From positions 6,572,001 to 6,636,000 of the forward strand of contig NZ_CP098740.1 of assembly GCF_026167665.1 (NCBI RefSeq): 64,000 bases of DNA. Direction: 5' to 3'. This document shows positions 44,674-52,661 of this stretch, piece by piece. Position 1 is the stretch's first letter. Each line of letters opens with the position of its first letter. The notes below the pieces were generated by a model, which did no database searches, was not told the DNA's origin, and saw nothing but the letters and a program-made list of their open reading frames with translations. The DNA is from Streptomyces drozdowiczii. Lineage in GTDB: Bacteria > Actinomycetota > Actinomycetes > Streptomycetales > Streptomycetaceae. The position numbers and the translations under genes are program-made.

Positions 44674-45749
44674 GCCGTGCGCTCCAGGAGGGCCACGCCG
44701 ATGTGGGCGTCGGCCATGCCGTAGAACACGTACAGCTCGCCGTCGATCTCCTCGATCGCCGTCGGGAAGACGACGTTCGGGACGGTGCCCGAGCGCTCCT
44801 CCTCGGTCTCCGGGGCCATCAGCGGCTGGTCGGAGCGGGCGAGGACACGGGACGGGTCGGCCGGGTCGAGGATCATCGCCCCGGCCGCGTACGCCACGTC
44901 CTGGTTCTGCGCCCACGGGTCCTCGATGGTGCCCGACACGCCGTGGTGGATGAGCAGCCAGCCCTCGGGCACCCGGATCGGGGCGGGGCCGCCGCCGATC
45001 TTCAGGGACTCCCAGGGGTACTCGGAGAGGGCCAGCAGCCTGTGGTCGCGCGGCCGGACCAGGGCGGTGATGTCGGCCTCCACCTCGGCGACCGGCACAT
45101 AGCTGATCCAGATGCCGGGGCGCTCGTCGGTGACACCGGCGGGCAGGTGGACGCCCTCGCCCGGGCGGAACCAGCCCAGGTCCCACATCGGGCGGTGCAG
45201 CATCGCGTACGCCATCTCGCCGTCCGGGCCCGGGACCGGCTCGGGGAAGTGGACGACGTCCTTGTTCGGGAAGAGGTTGAGGTCGGTGTCCAGGTCCGGC
45301 TGGTAGGCGAACTGGATCGGGCCGAGACGGGTCCAGTCGGTGAGGTTCTCGGACACGGCCAGCGCCGGCTTCGGGCCGAGCGGGCCGTAGGCCACGTAGC
45401 TCATGACGTGCTTGCCGAGCGACGGTATCCAGGTGATGCGCGGGTCCTCGACCCCGGCGTTGTTCTTGCCGCGCTCCCAGCCCTCGTCGGGGGAGAGGAC
45501 GGTGCCGCGGCGCTCGACGCCGTTCGGGACGCCCGCCCCGTCGAAGGTCACCTCGGCGAGGCCGACGCGGGAGACGTTGCCCTCGGCGACCAGGCGGGGC
45601 AGCAGGTGCAGGGTGCCGTCCGGGGTGCGGCCGGAGGCGGGGTTCAGGACGCCCTCGACCTCGTTCGCCTCACCGGCCAGCGGGGACATGACGACACCCT
45701 TGCGGACCATGCGGTAGGGGATTGTGGTGGCGGTGGTGGTGTTGCTCAT
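44670..45749 (-). CDS. GH130 beta-mannoside phosphorylase or mannosidase
   Basis: 359 aa; ATG at 45749, five bases after the permease stop. Five-bladed propeller with GH130 motifs: SPLAGEANEVEGVLNPA, NNAGVEDPRIT (the general-acid Asp region), DKDV-type loop PNKDVVHFPEP, IGGGPAPIRVPEGWLLIHHGV and FPTAIEEIDGELYVFYGMAD. Cytoplasmic. GH130 enzymes cut beta-mannosides, most by phosphate to give alpha-mannose 1-phosphate. The phosphomannomutase in the same operon favours a phosphorylase; I cannot tell the linkage (beta-1,4 to Glc, Man or GlcNAc, or beta-1,2). Confidence 0.92.
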   Translation of the reverse strand: MSNTTTATTIPYRMVRKGVVMSPLAGEANEVEGVLNPASGRTPDGTLHLLPRLVAEGNVSRVGLAEVTFDGAGVPNGVERRGTVLSPDEGWERGKNNAGVEDPRITWIPSLGKHVMSYVAYGPLGPKPALAVSENLTDWTRLGPIQFAYQPDLDTDLNLFPNKDVVHFPEPVPGPDGEMAYAMLHRPMWDLGWFRPGEGVHLPAGVTDERPGIWISYVPVAEVEADITALVRPRDHRLLALSEYPWESLKIGGGPAPIRVPEGWLLIHHGVSGTIEDPWAQNQDVAYAAGAMILDPADPSRVLARSDQPLMAPETEEERSGTVPNVVFPTAIEEIDGELYVFYGMADAHIGVALLERTA

Positions 45750-45754
45750 GGCGT

Positions 45755-46612
45755 TTAGCCCTTTACTCCGGAATCGATGTCGGTAGAGGTGAAGTGGCGC
45801 TGGAACAGGAGGAACAGGACCACCGCGGGAAGGGCCAGCACACAGGCGCCGGCCAGCAGGGCACCGGCCGGGTTGGCCACCGTGCCCTGGAGGTTGGAGA
45901 GGAAGCTCGCGAGCGAGACGGCCAGCGGCTGCATGTCCGCGTTCTTGGTGACGAGGAACGGCCACAGGAACTCGTTCCACGGACCGATGAACGTCAGCAG
46001 CAGCGCGGTCAGTACGGCCGGCCGGGCCATCGGCAGCGCGATCTTCCACAGGATGCGCAGCTCGCTCGCACCGTCGATACGGGCCGCCTCGAAGAGGGAC
46101 TGCGGCATCTGCGCGAAGAACTGGCGGAACAGGAACACGGCCGTCGAGTTGATCGCGAACGGAAGGATCATGCCCAGGTAGTTGTCGCCGAGCCCGTAGT
46201 CGCGGACGACCAGGACGTACAGCGGCAGCGTCAGCAGCTGGAACGGGATCATCTGTACGAGCAGGAGGGCCGCGAAGACCGCCCCCTTGCCCCGGAAGCG
46301 CAGCTGCGCCAGCGCGTACCCGGCGAGCACCCCGAACACCAGCGTGCAGATCAGCACCCCGATGGTCATGATCCCCGAGTTGAGCAGGGACCGGCCCAGC
46401 GAGATCGCGCTGTTGACCGCCGCGTAGTTGTCACCGGTCAGCCCGGACGGGACCGCCGCCGACAGGTCACCGACGGTCTGCCCGCGCAGTGAGCCGACGA
46501 TCATGTAGTAGAAGGGGAACAGGAAGGCGACGGCGCCCAGCGACAGCAGCACGTAGCGGACGGCGCTGCCCGTGGCGAAGCGGCGGGCGGGCCTGCGGGT
46601 GGTGGCGCTCAT
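45755..46612 (-). CDS. Sugar ABC transporter permease (MalG-like)
   Basis: 285 aa, about six membrane helices beginning YVLLSLGAVAFLFPFYYMIVGSL. The ATPase-contact EAA loop reads EAARIDGASELRILWKIALPMARP. It ends TSTDIDSGVKG, the usual MalG tail. One base separates it from the first permease. There is no ATPase in the operon, so a shared MsiK-type ATPase elsewhere probably energises it, as usual in Streptomyces. Confidence 0.95.
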   Translation of the reverse strand: MSATTRRPARRFATGSAVRYVLLSLGAVAFLFPFYYMIVGSLRGQTVGDLSAAVPSGLTGDNYAAVNSAISLGRSLLNSGIMTIGVLICTLVFGVLAGYALAQLRFRGKGAVFAALLLVQMIPFQLLTLPLYVLVVRDYGLGDNYLGMILPFAINSTAVFLFRQFFAQMPQSLFEAARIDGASELRILWKIALPMARPAVLTALLLTFIGPWNEFLWPFLVTKNADMQPLAVSLASFLSNLQGTVANPAGALLAGACVLALPAVVLFLLFQRHFTSTDIDSGVKG

Positions 46613-46613
46613 G

Positions 46614-47552
46614 TCAGTCGCCCCTCTCGGTGAGCTTGCGGGCGGCGATCGACACGACCATCACGAAGGCGACGAGCACGACGCCCAGAGCCGCCGCGAA
46701 GTCGGGATGCCCCTGCTCGATGCCCTTCTGGTACATCAGCAGGACGGGCGAGGTCGACGCGTGGTCGGGGCCACCGCCGCCGGTCAGCAGATACGGCTCG
46801 CTGAACAGGTTGGCGCCGGTGATGATCGCGTAGATCACGACGAGCGTCGTGGCCGGCCGTACGCCCGGCACGGTCACCGAGAAGAACTGCCGCACCTTGC
46901 CCGCACCGTCCATGGCGGACGCCTCGTACAGCTCCTTGCCGACGTTCTGGAGCGACGCCAGGTACAGCATCACGAAGAAGCCGAGCTGCTTCCAGGTCAC
47001 GAAGACGGCGATCATCGGCATCGCCAGATGCGAGTTGACCAGCCACGACGGGTCCGGGGCGTGCGACCCCAGCAGGTGGTTGACGAACCCGTCCGAGCCG
47101 AAGAGGAACTGCCATACGGCGACCAGGGCCACGCTCGCCGTCACATACGGCACGTAGAACGCGGCGCGGAAGAACCCGCGCCCCCGGATCTTCGAGTTCA
47201 GCGCCGCCGCCAGCACGAGCGAGAGGCCCACCGTCAGCGGCACGTTGATGACGAGGAAGATCAGGATGTTGAGGAACGCCTGCCCGACGACCGGGTCCGT
47301 GAACACGTCCCGGTAGTTCGACAGACCCACCCACGGCGAGTCGATGTCCGTGCCCGGCGCGGTGAAGTAGAAGCGGTGGAAGGAGATCCACACCGTGTAG
47401 ACCAGCGGGACCGCGAAGACCACCACGATGAACAGCACGTACGGCGACACGAACAGCGCGCCGGCCCGTGACAGGCCACGCCGTGCCCTGCCGCGCGGGG
47501 CGGGTGCACTCGTGCGTACGGCGCCGGGCGCCGCGTCCAGGTTCACGCTCAT
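46614..47552 (-). CDS. Sugar ABC transporter permease (MalF-like)
   Basis: 312 aa, six membrane helices (ALFVSPYVLFIVVVFAVPLVYTVW is the first). EAA loop YEASAMDGAGKVRQFFSVTVPGVRP. ATG at 47552 overlaps the binding-protein stop as ATGA, so it is coupled to it. It forms the channel with the MalG-like partner. Confidence 0.95.
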   Translation of the reverse strand: MSVNLDAAPGAVRTSAPAPRGRARRGLSRAGALFVSPYVLFIVVVFAVPLVYTVWISFHRFYFTAPGTDIDSPWVGLSNYRDVFTDPVVGQAFLNILIFLVINVPLTVGLSLVLAAALNSKIRGRGFFRAAFYVPYVTASVALVAVWQFLFGSDGFVNHLLGSHAPDPSWLVNSHLAMPMIAVFVTWKQLGFFVMLYLASLQNVGKELYEASAMDGAGKVRQFFSVTVPGVRPATTLVVIYAIITGANLFSEPYLLTGGGGPDHASTSPVLLMYQKGIEQGHPDFAAALGVVLVAFVMVVSIAARKLTERGD

Positions 47553-48841
47553 GACGGGTCCCCGTACTCGTTCAGCAGGTCGGTGATCTCGGACGACGCC
47601 TTGCGCAGCCCCGCGTCAGTGGACTCGCGGCCGAACACGACCGACTTCGTCCACTCGTCGCGGAACGCCTGCCAGATGTCGATGGAGCCCGGCACGTTCG
47701 GCACCTCGACGACGCGCTCCGCCTGGTCGGCGAACGCCTTGTACGTCGGGTTCTTCGCGAAGTAGCCGGGATACTTCGCCGTCAGGTCCTCGCGCATCGG
47801 CATCTGGCCGGTGGCCTCCAGGAACTTCCCGTCCTGTGCGGTGGACGAAGCGAACTTCAGCACGTCCCAGGCGGTGCCCCGGTTCTTGCAGGCGCTGAAC
47901 ATCGCCGCGGACTTCTCGTCACTGAAGGAGTGCTTGCCGCTGCCGCCGTCCGCGGTCGGAACGGGGGCCACACCGATGTCCACATTGTCCTTGTACGCGG
48001 CCACGGCCCACGCGCCCACGGTCGCCATGGCGGTCTTGCCGTCGTTCACCGGGTCGCCCGGGTACTGCTCCTGGGGCGCCAGCTTCTCCGCGTACAGGGT
48101 GCGCCAGAACGCCGCGACCTGCCGGCCCGCCGCCGAGTCGAACTGCGGCTTGCCGTCCTCGATCAGCTGCTTTCCGCCGCTCTGCGCGGCGAACGCCGGA
48201 TAGAAGTCGTACCAGGGCTGGAAGAAGTCACTGCTCGGCGAGGGCCATATCGCGGCCTTCGCGGCGCCGCTGTGCACGAGCGTCCGGGAGGTTGCGAGGA
48301 ATTCCTTGTACGTCGCCAGCTTCGGGTGCTCGGGATCGAGACCGGCCTTCGCGAACAGCTTCTTGTTGTAGAGGATCATGACCGGATTGCTCTTCCACGG
48401 CAGCTGGTAGAACTTGCCGTCGGTGGAGCGGTACTGGTCGGTGAGGGAGCCGCCGCGTCCGGTGATGTACTTCTCGCCGTCCGGGAAGTCACTGAGGGGG
48501 ACGAGGCCGTTCTGCTTCTGGAAGGTCGGCACCGCCGCCGGCGAGGTGTTGAAGGCGAGACAGGCCGTCGTCCCCGCGATGATCGAGGCGCTGATGGCCT
48601 CCTCGGAGGTCTTGCCGGCCGGGATCTGCTGCGCGGTGACGTGCTGGTCGGGATGGGCCTTGTTCCACGCGGCGACCATCGCCCTGCCCCACTGCACCTC
48701 CTGCGCGTTGTTGGAAAGCCAGACCGTGATCGGGCCGCGCGCCGTGGCGGCGGTGGCCGGATCGGGAGCCGACCGGCCGCAGGCCGTCGCCGTGCCCGCG
48801 AGGGCGAGCACGAGCAGCGCGTACGCCGTTCTCCTCAGCAT
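47549..48841 (-). CDS. Extracellular sugar-binding lipoprotein of the ABC importer
   Basis: 430 aa; ATG at 48841 with GGAG eight bases upstream. A lipoprotein signal peptide ends at Cys21 (LAGTATAC), so the mature protein is tethered to the outer face of the membrane. Family motifs: ITVWLSNNAQEVQWGRAMVAAWNKAHP, YQLPWKSNPVMILYNKKLFAKAGLDPEHP and DIGVAPVPTADGG. SBP family 1 proteins capture oligosaccharides; the operon's GH130 and GH13 enzymes point to mannosides or mixed gluco-mannosides. It is the first gene after lacI. Confidence 0.95.
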   Translation of the reverse strand: MLRRTAYALLVLALAGTATACGRSAPDPATAATARGPITVWLSNNAQEVQWGRAMVAAWNKAHPDQHVTAQQIPAGKTSEEAISASIIAGTTACLAFNTSPAAVPTFQKQNGLVPLSDFPDGEKYITGRGGSLTDQYRSTDGKFYQLPWKSNPVMILYNKKLFAKAGLDPEHPKLATYKEFLATSRTLVHSGAAKAAIWPSPSSDFFQPWYDFYPAFAAQSGGKQLIEDGKPQFDSAAGRQVAAFWRTLYAEKLAPQEQYPGDPVNDGKTAMATVGAWAVAAYKDNVDIGVAPVPTADGGSGKHSFSDEKSAAMFSACKNRGTAWDVLKFASSTAQDGKFLEATGQMPMREDLTAKYPGYFAKNPTYKAFADQAERVVEVPNVPGSIDIWQAFRDEWTKSVVFGRESTDAGLRKASSEITDLLNEYGDPS

Positions 48842-48906
48842 GATTGATCTCCGAACTGTTCACGCGCGGCCTCGTCGCCGCACGGAATCGCCGGTCGGCG
48901 CGAGCG

Positions 48907-48916
48907 CGACCGGTCG
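48907..48916. promoter_or_regulatory. CGACCGGTCG palindrome before the sugar importer operon
   Basis: A 10-bp perfect palindrome in the 90-base gap between lacI and the binding-protein gene, sharing ACCGGT with the two strong operators near 49993 and 50025. Possibly a weaker site for the same LacI protein. Confidence 0.4.
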
Positions 48917-48931
48917 ATTGCCCCCGTTACG

Positions 48932-49951
48932 TCACCGGCGGGGCGCCGGCCCCATCGACGCCCGGGGCACGAACTGCGCCGGGGGCAGCCGCACATGGTC
49001 GGCGGCGCCCTCGGCGACGACCGCGTCGAGCGCGCGGGCTGCCGCCTCGCCCCAGCCCCGGGCGTCCGCCCGCGCGGAGGCGAGCGGCGGGAAGCTGTAC
49101 CGCGTCAGCGGCGCGTCGTCGTAGCCGACCAGCGACAACTGGTCGGGCACCCGGACACCCAGCTCCTGGGCGACCGAGAGCCCGGCCATCGCGGCCAGGT
49201 CGTTGCCGTAGACGATCGCGGTCGGCGGCTCGGCCGAGGCCAGCAGCTGCCTGGTCGCCTGCGCGCCGCCCTCGGGCGTGAACCCGCCGGGCAGCACGGG
49301 GCCTTCGGGCAGGCCGAGCGCGCGGAGGGTCTGCTCCCACGCGCTCCGGCGCCGGTGGGCGTGCAGCAGTTCCTGCGGCCCCTCGACGTGGGCGATGTGC
49401 CGGTGCCCCAGCTCCGCGAGGTGGCGGACGGCGGCCGTGTACGCCGGTTCGTCGTCCAGGCTCACCGCCGTCAGGCCGTCGCCCCACTCGGGCTGGCCGA
49501 CCACGACGGCCGGCAGCCCCAGCTCCCGCAGCAGCGCGGGGCGCGGATCGTCGCGGCGCAGGTCGGTGAGGAGGACCCCGTCCACCTGCTGTTCCGAGGC
49601 GAGGCGCCGGTAGACGCCCTGCTCGTTGTCCGGGGCGGTGATGTGGATCATCAGCCCGTCACCGCGCTGCCCGATCACCGCCTCGACCCCGGCGATGAAC
49701 GCCGGGAAGAAGGGGTCGGCCCCGACTTGCTCCGCGTCGCGGGCGAGGACGAGCCCGAAGGCGCCGGCCTTGCCGAGGGAGAGGGCCCGGGCCTGACGGC
49801 TGGGGGTCCAGCCGAGCTCCCGGCTCGCCGCGAGGATCCGCAGCTTCGTCTCCTCGGCGACACCCGGCCGGTCGTTCAGAGCGAAAGAGACCGTGGCGCG
49901 TGAAACACCGGCCCGCCGGGCGACATCCGCGATGGTGGGCTTGCGTGCCAT
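48932..49951 (-). CDS. LacI-family sugar-operon repressor
   Basis: 339 aa from the ATG at 49951, with AAGGAAG upstream; an in-frame ATG at 49996 would run through an operator and is unlikely. HTH at about 4-25 (TIADVARRAGVSRATVSFALND), hinge NDRPGVAEETKLRILAASRELGW, then the periplasmic-binding-protein-like effector domain (GAFGLVLARD, PTAIVYGNDLAAMAGL, SLVGYDDAPLTRYSFPPL). It reads into the importer operon and has twin palindromes in its own promoter, so autoregulation and control of the mannoside genes are likely, relieved by a sugar. Confidence 0.94.
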   Translation of the reverse strand: MARKPTIADVARRAGVSRATVSFALNDRPGVAEETKLRILAASRELGWTPSRQARALSLGKAGAFGLVLARDAEQVGADPFFPAFIAGVEAVIGQRGDGLMIHITAPDNEQGVYRRLASEQQVDGVLLTDLRRDDPRPALLRELGLPAVVVGQPEWGDGLTAVSLDDEPAYTAAVRHLAELGHRHIAHVEGPQELLHAHRRRSAWEQTLRALGLPEGPVLPGGFTPEGGAQATRQLLASAEPPTAIVYGNDLAAMAGLSVAQELGVRVPDQLSLVGYDDAPLTRYSFPPLASARADARGWGEAAARALDAVVAEGAADHVRLPPAQFVPRASMGPAPRR

Positions 49952-49992
49952 GGGCCTGGACTTCCTTGCCGGCGGGCCGAAGACGATTGTCT

Positions 49993-50006
49993 TCAAACCG
50001 GTTTGA
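49993..50006. promoter_or_regulatory. LacI operator 1, TCAAACCGGTTTGA
   Basis: A perfect 14-bp palindrome 42 bases upstream of the lacI ATG, with the AAACCGGTTT core typical of LacI-family sites. Confidence 0.8.
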
Positions 50007-50024
50007 CTGCTCGAACGAGGACAA

Positions 50025-50038
50025 CCAAACCGGTTTGG
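50025..50038. promoter_or_regulatory. LacI operator 2, CCAAACCGGTTTGG
   Basis: A perfect 14-bp palindrome sharing the 12-bp CAAACCGGTTTG with operator 1. The centres are 32 bp apart, about three helical turns, so two dimers would bind the same face. Confidence 0.8.
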
Positions 50039-50075
50039 GCGGAGGGCGTCAAGAGGTCGAAGCCTGTGATGCCCG

Positions 50076-50801
50076 TCACCGGGGAGGGGCTGAGGCGGCC
50101 GGCCGCCCGGCGCGCGAAAGGTCCACTTGTGGGAGGGCGTCGTCCGGCCGTCCCGCCTGCGAGGGGACCGCCTGCGCGGGGATCCGGGCGCGGGCCCGGG
50201 CCAGCAGGCCCGCCGGATCGGGCTCCGCCTGGAGCGAGGCGAGGGCCAGCCGCCACCACTCCTCGAGCCGTTCCGTCCAGCCCCACTTGCCCGGCATCTC
50301 GTCGGTCAGGGTGCAGTGCCCGTAGAACCCGCACACCAGCGCCACGGCGGCCGCCGACGGCTCGACCCCGTCCGCGAGTTCGCCCCGCGTCCGGGCCTGG
50401 GTGAGGAGCCGGGCGCAGGCCAGCGCCCAGGAGCCGAACGGTGTCGGCACGGGCGCCCCGATGGTCCGGCGCTCCGCCCACAGCCGCGCGCCCGCCCGCG
50501 CCACGACGTCCTCGCTCAGGGACTGGGCGACGCGGAAGCTGAGCGCGACCAGCTTCTCCAACGGGGGGATGCCGGGGGCGGCGTAGGCGGTGGCGAGCTG
50601 CGGCCAGGTGGCGAACTGTTCGCGCACGACGGCGAGCGCCAGCTTTTCCTTGCTGGAGTAATGGAAGTAGATCGCGCCGGTGGTCTTTCCCGAGTGGTCA
50701 CTTATGTCATTGACACTCGTTCCCGCATATCCCCGTTCTACGAATAGATGTGCCGCCGATTCCAGCAGCACTCTGCGGGTTGCGCGCGCCCTGTCCTGCA
50801 C
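50076..50801 (-). CDS. TetR-family gamma-butyrolactone receptor homologue (ArpA/ScbR-like)
   Basis: 241 aa from the GTG at 50801, placed five bases after AAGGTGG; a GTG at 50810 is in frame but has no spacing for that site. N-terminal HTH: HLFVERGYAGTSVNDISDHSGKTTGAIYFHYSSKEKLALAVVREQ, the ArpA/ScbR signature (IYFHYSSKE). The ligand domain has RAGARLWAER and PFGSWALACARLL, with Trp125 at the position of the conserved ligand-contact tryptophan, which favours a true lactone receptor over a pseudo-receptor. No AfsA-type synthase is in the window. Its targets may include the divergent HAD gene or the NRPS. Confidence 0.87.
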   Translation of the reverse strand: MQDRARATRRVLLESAAHLFVERGYAGTSVNDISDHSGKTTGAIYFHYSSKEKLALAVVREQFATWPQLATAYAAPGIPPLEKLVALSFRVAQSLSEDVVARAGARLWAERRTIGAPVPTPFGSWALACARLLTQARTRGELADGVEPSAAAVALVCGFYGHCTLTDEMPGKWGWTERLEEWWRLALASLQAEPDPAGLLARARARIPAQAVPSQAGRPDDALPQVDLSRAGRPAASAPPR

Positions 50802-51186
50802 TTGTTCCACCTTCGCTCATACGTGCTAGCGCCGCGACATGAAAGGCCGTCACGCTCCTTGCGGGGGCGCAGTCGCATCGCGCGACGATCCTATTATTCA
50901 TCGCCCGGGCCGCGCAGCCTGGCGGTACTTCTTCAGGTATTCGGTGCACTCGAATTGGTGATTGCGGAATTCGGGGCCGCCGAAATAACGTAATGGTCAT
51001 GATGTTTCGGACGGGCTGATCCTCGGGGTCTCGAGTCCGTCGCGGCGCCCAGCGGAATCGACCTGGCCGCCGCGGTCACGGAGCGACGCCCGCGTCCGAT
51101 TCCTCCCCTCCATAGGTGTGCCTCCCGGCACATGTCTGCGCCCTCGTGGTTCACCGGTCGGCGCAGCCTCCGAGAACGGCGGTTAC
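50802..51186. other. 385-base divergent regulatory gap
   Basis: Upstream of both the lactone-receptor homologue and the HAD gene. It includes AT-richer patches (CCTATTATTCAT about 50889; GAAATAACGTAATGG about 50982) and a loose inverted pair CGAAA (50981) / TTTCG (51004). I looked for a gamma-butyrolactone autoregulatory element and saw no clear 20-bp-plus palindrome. No gene is evident. Confidence 0.5.
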
Positions 51187-51867
51187 ATGACAGCTCATCG
51201 CATCTTTTCCTGGTCCCCGTCCGCCCTCGTCTTCGACTGCGACGGCACCCTGATGGATACGGAAAGGCACTGGCAGGAGGCCCGCACCATCACCTTCCGG
51301 CTCTTCGGACTCACCCCGCCCGCAGGGTTCGCCGACCGGGCCAAGGGCGTGCACTACGTCGAGTGCGGGGCCCTGATGGCCCAGGAGACCGGGAAACCGG
51401 ACCTGGCCGACGAACTCGCCGACACCCTCCTGAGCACCTTCACCGGGCTGGTCGAGGAGGACCCGGTCACCATGCCGGGCGCCGCCGCGCTGGTCCGGCT
51501 GGCCGCCCGCCACCGCCCCCTCGCGGTGGCAAGCAACTGCCCCCGGGTCACGGTGGAGTCGTGCCTCGACCGGGCCGGGCTCCTCGGCTGCTTCCAGCAT
51601 GTGGTGGTCGCCGGCGAGGAGGTACGGCCGAAGCCCGAGCCGGACGTGTACCGGGCGGCCGCCCGCCTCTGCGGCGTACCGCCGGAGGAGGCCCTGGCCG
51701 TGGAGGACTCGCTGACCGGCATGGAGTCGGCGCGCCGGGCCGGCCTCCGGGTGATCGGCATCGGGACGCGCCCGCCGGACCCGGACGGCGAGCGGGCCGA
51801 CCTGTGGGTGACGAGCCTGGCCGACCCCGAGCTGCTCAGCTGGGCCCGCAGCCGCCTCGGCCCCTGA
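51187..51867 (+). CDS. HAD-superfamily phosphatase, beta-phosphoglucomutase-like
   Basis: 226 aa from the ATG at 51187. HAD motifs: I LVFDCDGTLMDTE (Asp17 nucleophile, Asp19), II VASNC, III RPKPEPDVY, IV VEDSLTGMESARRAG. A cap domain of alpha-helices (about 30-95) gives subfamily I. It is cytosolic and hydrolyses or moves phosphate on small metabolites. Position divergent from the lactone-receptor homologue suggests a possible phosphatase step in lactone signalling, but this is only context. Confidence 0.9.
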   Translation: MTAHRIFSWSPSALVFDCDGTLMDTERHWQEARTITFRLFGLTPPAGFADRAKGVHYVECGALMAQETGKPDLADELADTLLSTFTGLVEEDPVTMPGAAALVRLAARHRPLAVASNCPRVTVESCLDRAGLLGCFQHVVVAGEEVRPKPEPDVYRAAARLCGVPPEEALAVEDSLTGMESARRAGLRVIGIGTRPPDPDGERADLWVTSLADPELLSWARSRLGP

Positions 51868-51980
51868 CCGGTGGGTCGGTCGCGGTGAGGTGGGGTGCCG
51901 GTGGGTCGGTCACGGCGAGGTGGGGCACGGCGAGATGGAACGTTGGCCGACCGGTGGGTCAGTTACCGGCGAGGTGGGGC
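51868..51980 (+). repeat. Three imperfect 30-base repeats at the HAD-dhaL junction
   Basis: Unit 1 51868-51897, unit 2 51898-51927 (tandem, four differences), and unit 3 51951-51980 after a 23-base gap; all begin CCGGTGGGTC and include GAGGTGGGG. Unit 3 covers the stop and last codons of dhaL. This suggests duplication of the dhaL 3' end into the intergenic space. Confidence 0.85.
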
Positions 51981-52621
51981 GCCAGCTGCCGCACCGTGCC
52001 CGCCGCCGACGCGAAGAACAGCGCCATGCCCACGGCTCCCGGGTCCGGGACGCCGGTGGCCCGTTCGCCCAGATAGCTGGCCCGGCCCATGCGTGCCGCC
52101 TGGGACGCGGTCTCCCGCACCCCTCGCCACGCCTCGGCCGCGGCGGCGGCCAGGGCGTCGGCGGGCGGCGCGTCCCCGGCCGCCCGCAGCGCTTCGGCCG
52201 CCGGGGCCAGCGCGTCGACCAGCGTCTTGTCGCCGGGCGCCGCGTCCCCGACGCGGCGGATCGCGGCCAGGCCCTCGGCGGCGCCCTCGGCGAGCGCGCC
52301 CGTCGTCAGCCCGGGACCGGATCCGGCGGCCCGGCCCATCGCCTGGAACAGCAGGCCGAAGAGCGGTCCGCTGGTCCCGCCGACCTCGTCCAGGAAGGCG
52401 GTGGCCAGGGCGCCGAGGTACGCACCGGGGCCGGCCGACGCCGCCACCTCGTCGAGCAGCGGCCCGGCGGCCCGGACCCCGGCGGCGAGGTTGGCGCCGA
52501 AGTCACCGTCGCCCGCCTGCTGGTCGAGCGCCGTCAGCTCGGCCTCCGTCGCATGGACCGAGTCCGCGAAGTGCCCCGCCCACTCGCGGGTCCGCGTGCC
52601 GTCCAGAGCGTCGCTCGTCAT
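51959..52621 (-). CDS. dhaL: Dihydroxyacetone kinase subunit DhaL
   Basis: 220 aa; ATG at 52621. All-helical nucleotide-binding subunit: LTALDQQAGDGDFGANLAAG carries the Asp residues that hold Mg-ADP; then GGTSGPLFGLLFQAMG, LAEGAAEGLAAIRRVGDAAPGDKTLVDALAPA and GRASYLGERATGVPDPGA. It passes phosphate to the substrate held by DhaK. The last codons lie inside a repeat (51951-51980). No DhaM phosphotransferase gene is adjacent, so the phosphate donor must be encoded elsewhere or be ATP. Confidence 0.95.
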   Translation of the reverse strand: MTSDALDGTRTREWAGHFADSVHATEAELTALDQQAGDGDFGANLAAGVRAAGPLLDEVAASAGPGAYLGALATAFLDEVGGTSGPLFGLLFQAMGRAAGSGPGLTTGALAEGAAEGLAAIRRVGDAAPGDKTLVDALAPAAEALRAAGDAPPADALAAAAAEAWRGVRETASQAARMGRASYLGERATGVPDPGAVGMALFFASAAGTVRQLAPHLAGN

Positions 52622-52661
52622 GGGCCCTCCTCGTACCTTCGTCCCGCAGGGGGCTGACCGG

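Noticed and set aside
50802..51186. Autoregulatory element for the lactone-receptor homologue
   Set aside because: Only a loose CGAAA/TTTCG pair was seen; no convincing 20-bp-plus palindrome.
51868..51980. Possible CRISPR array
   Set aside because: Only three imperfect units, two without spacers, and no cas genes.
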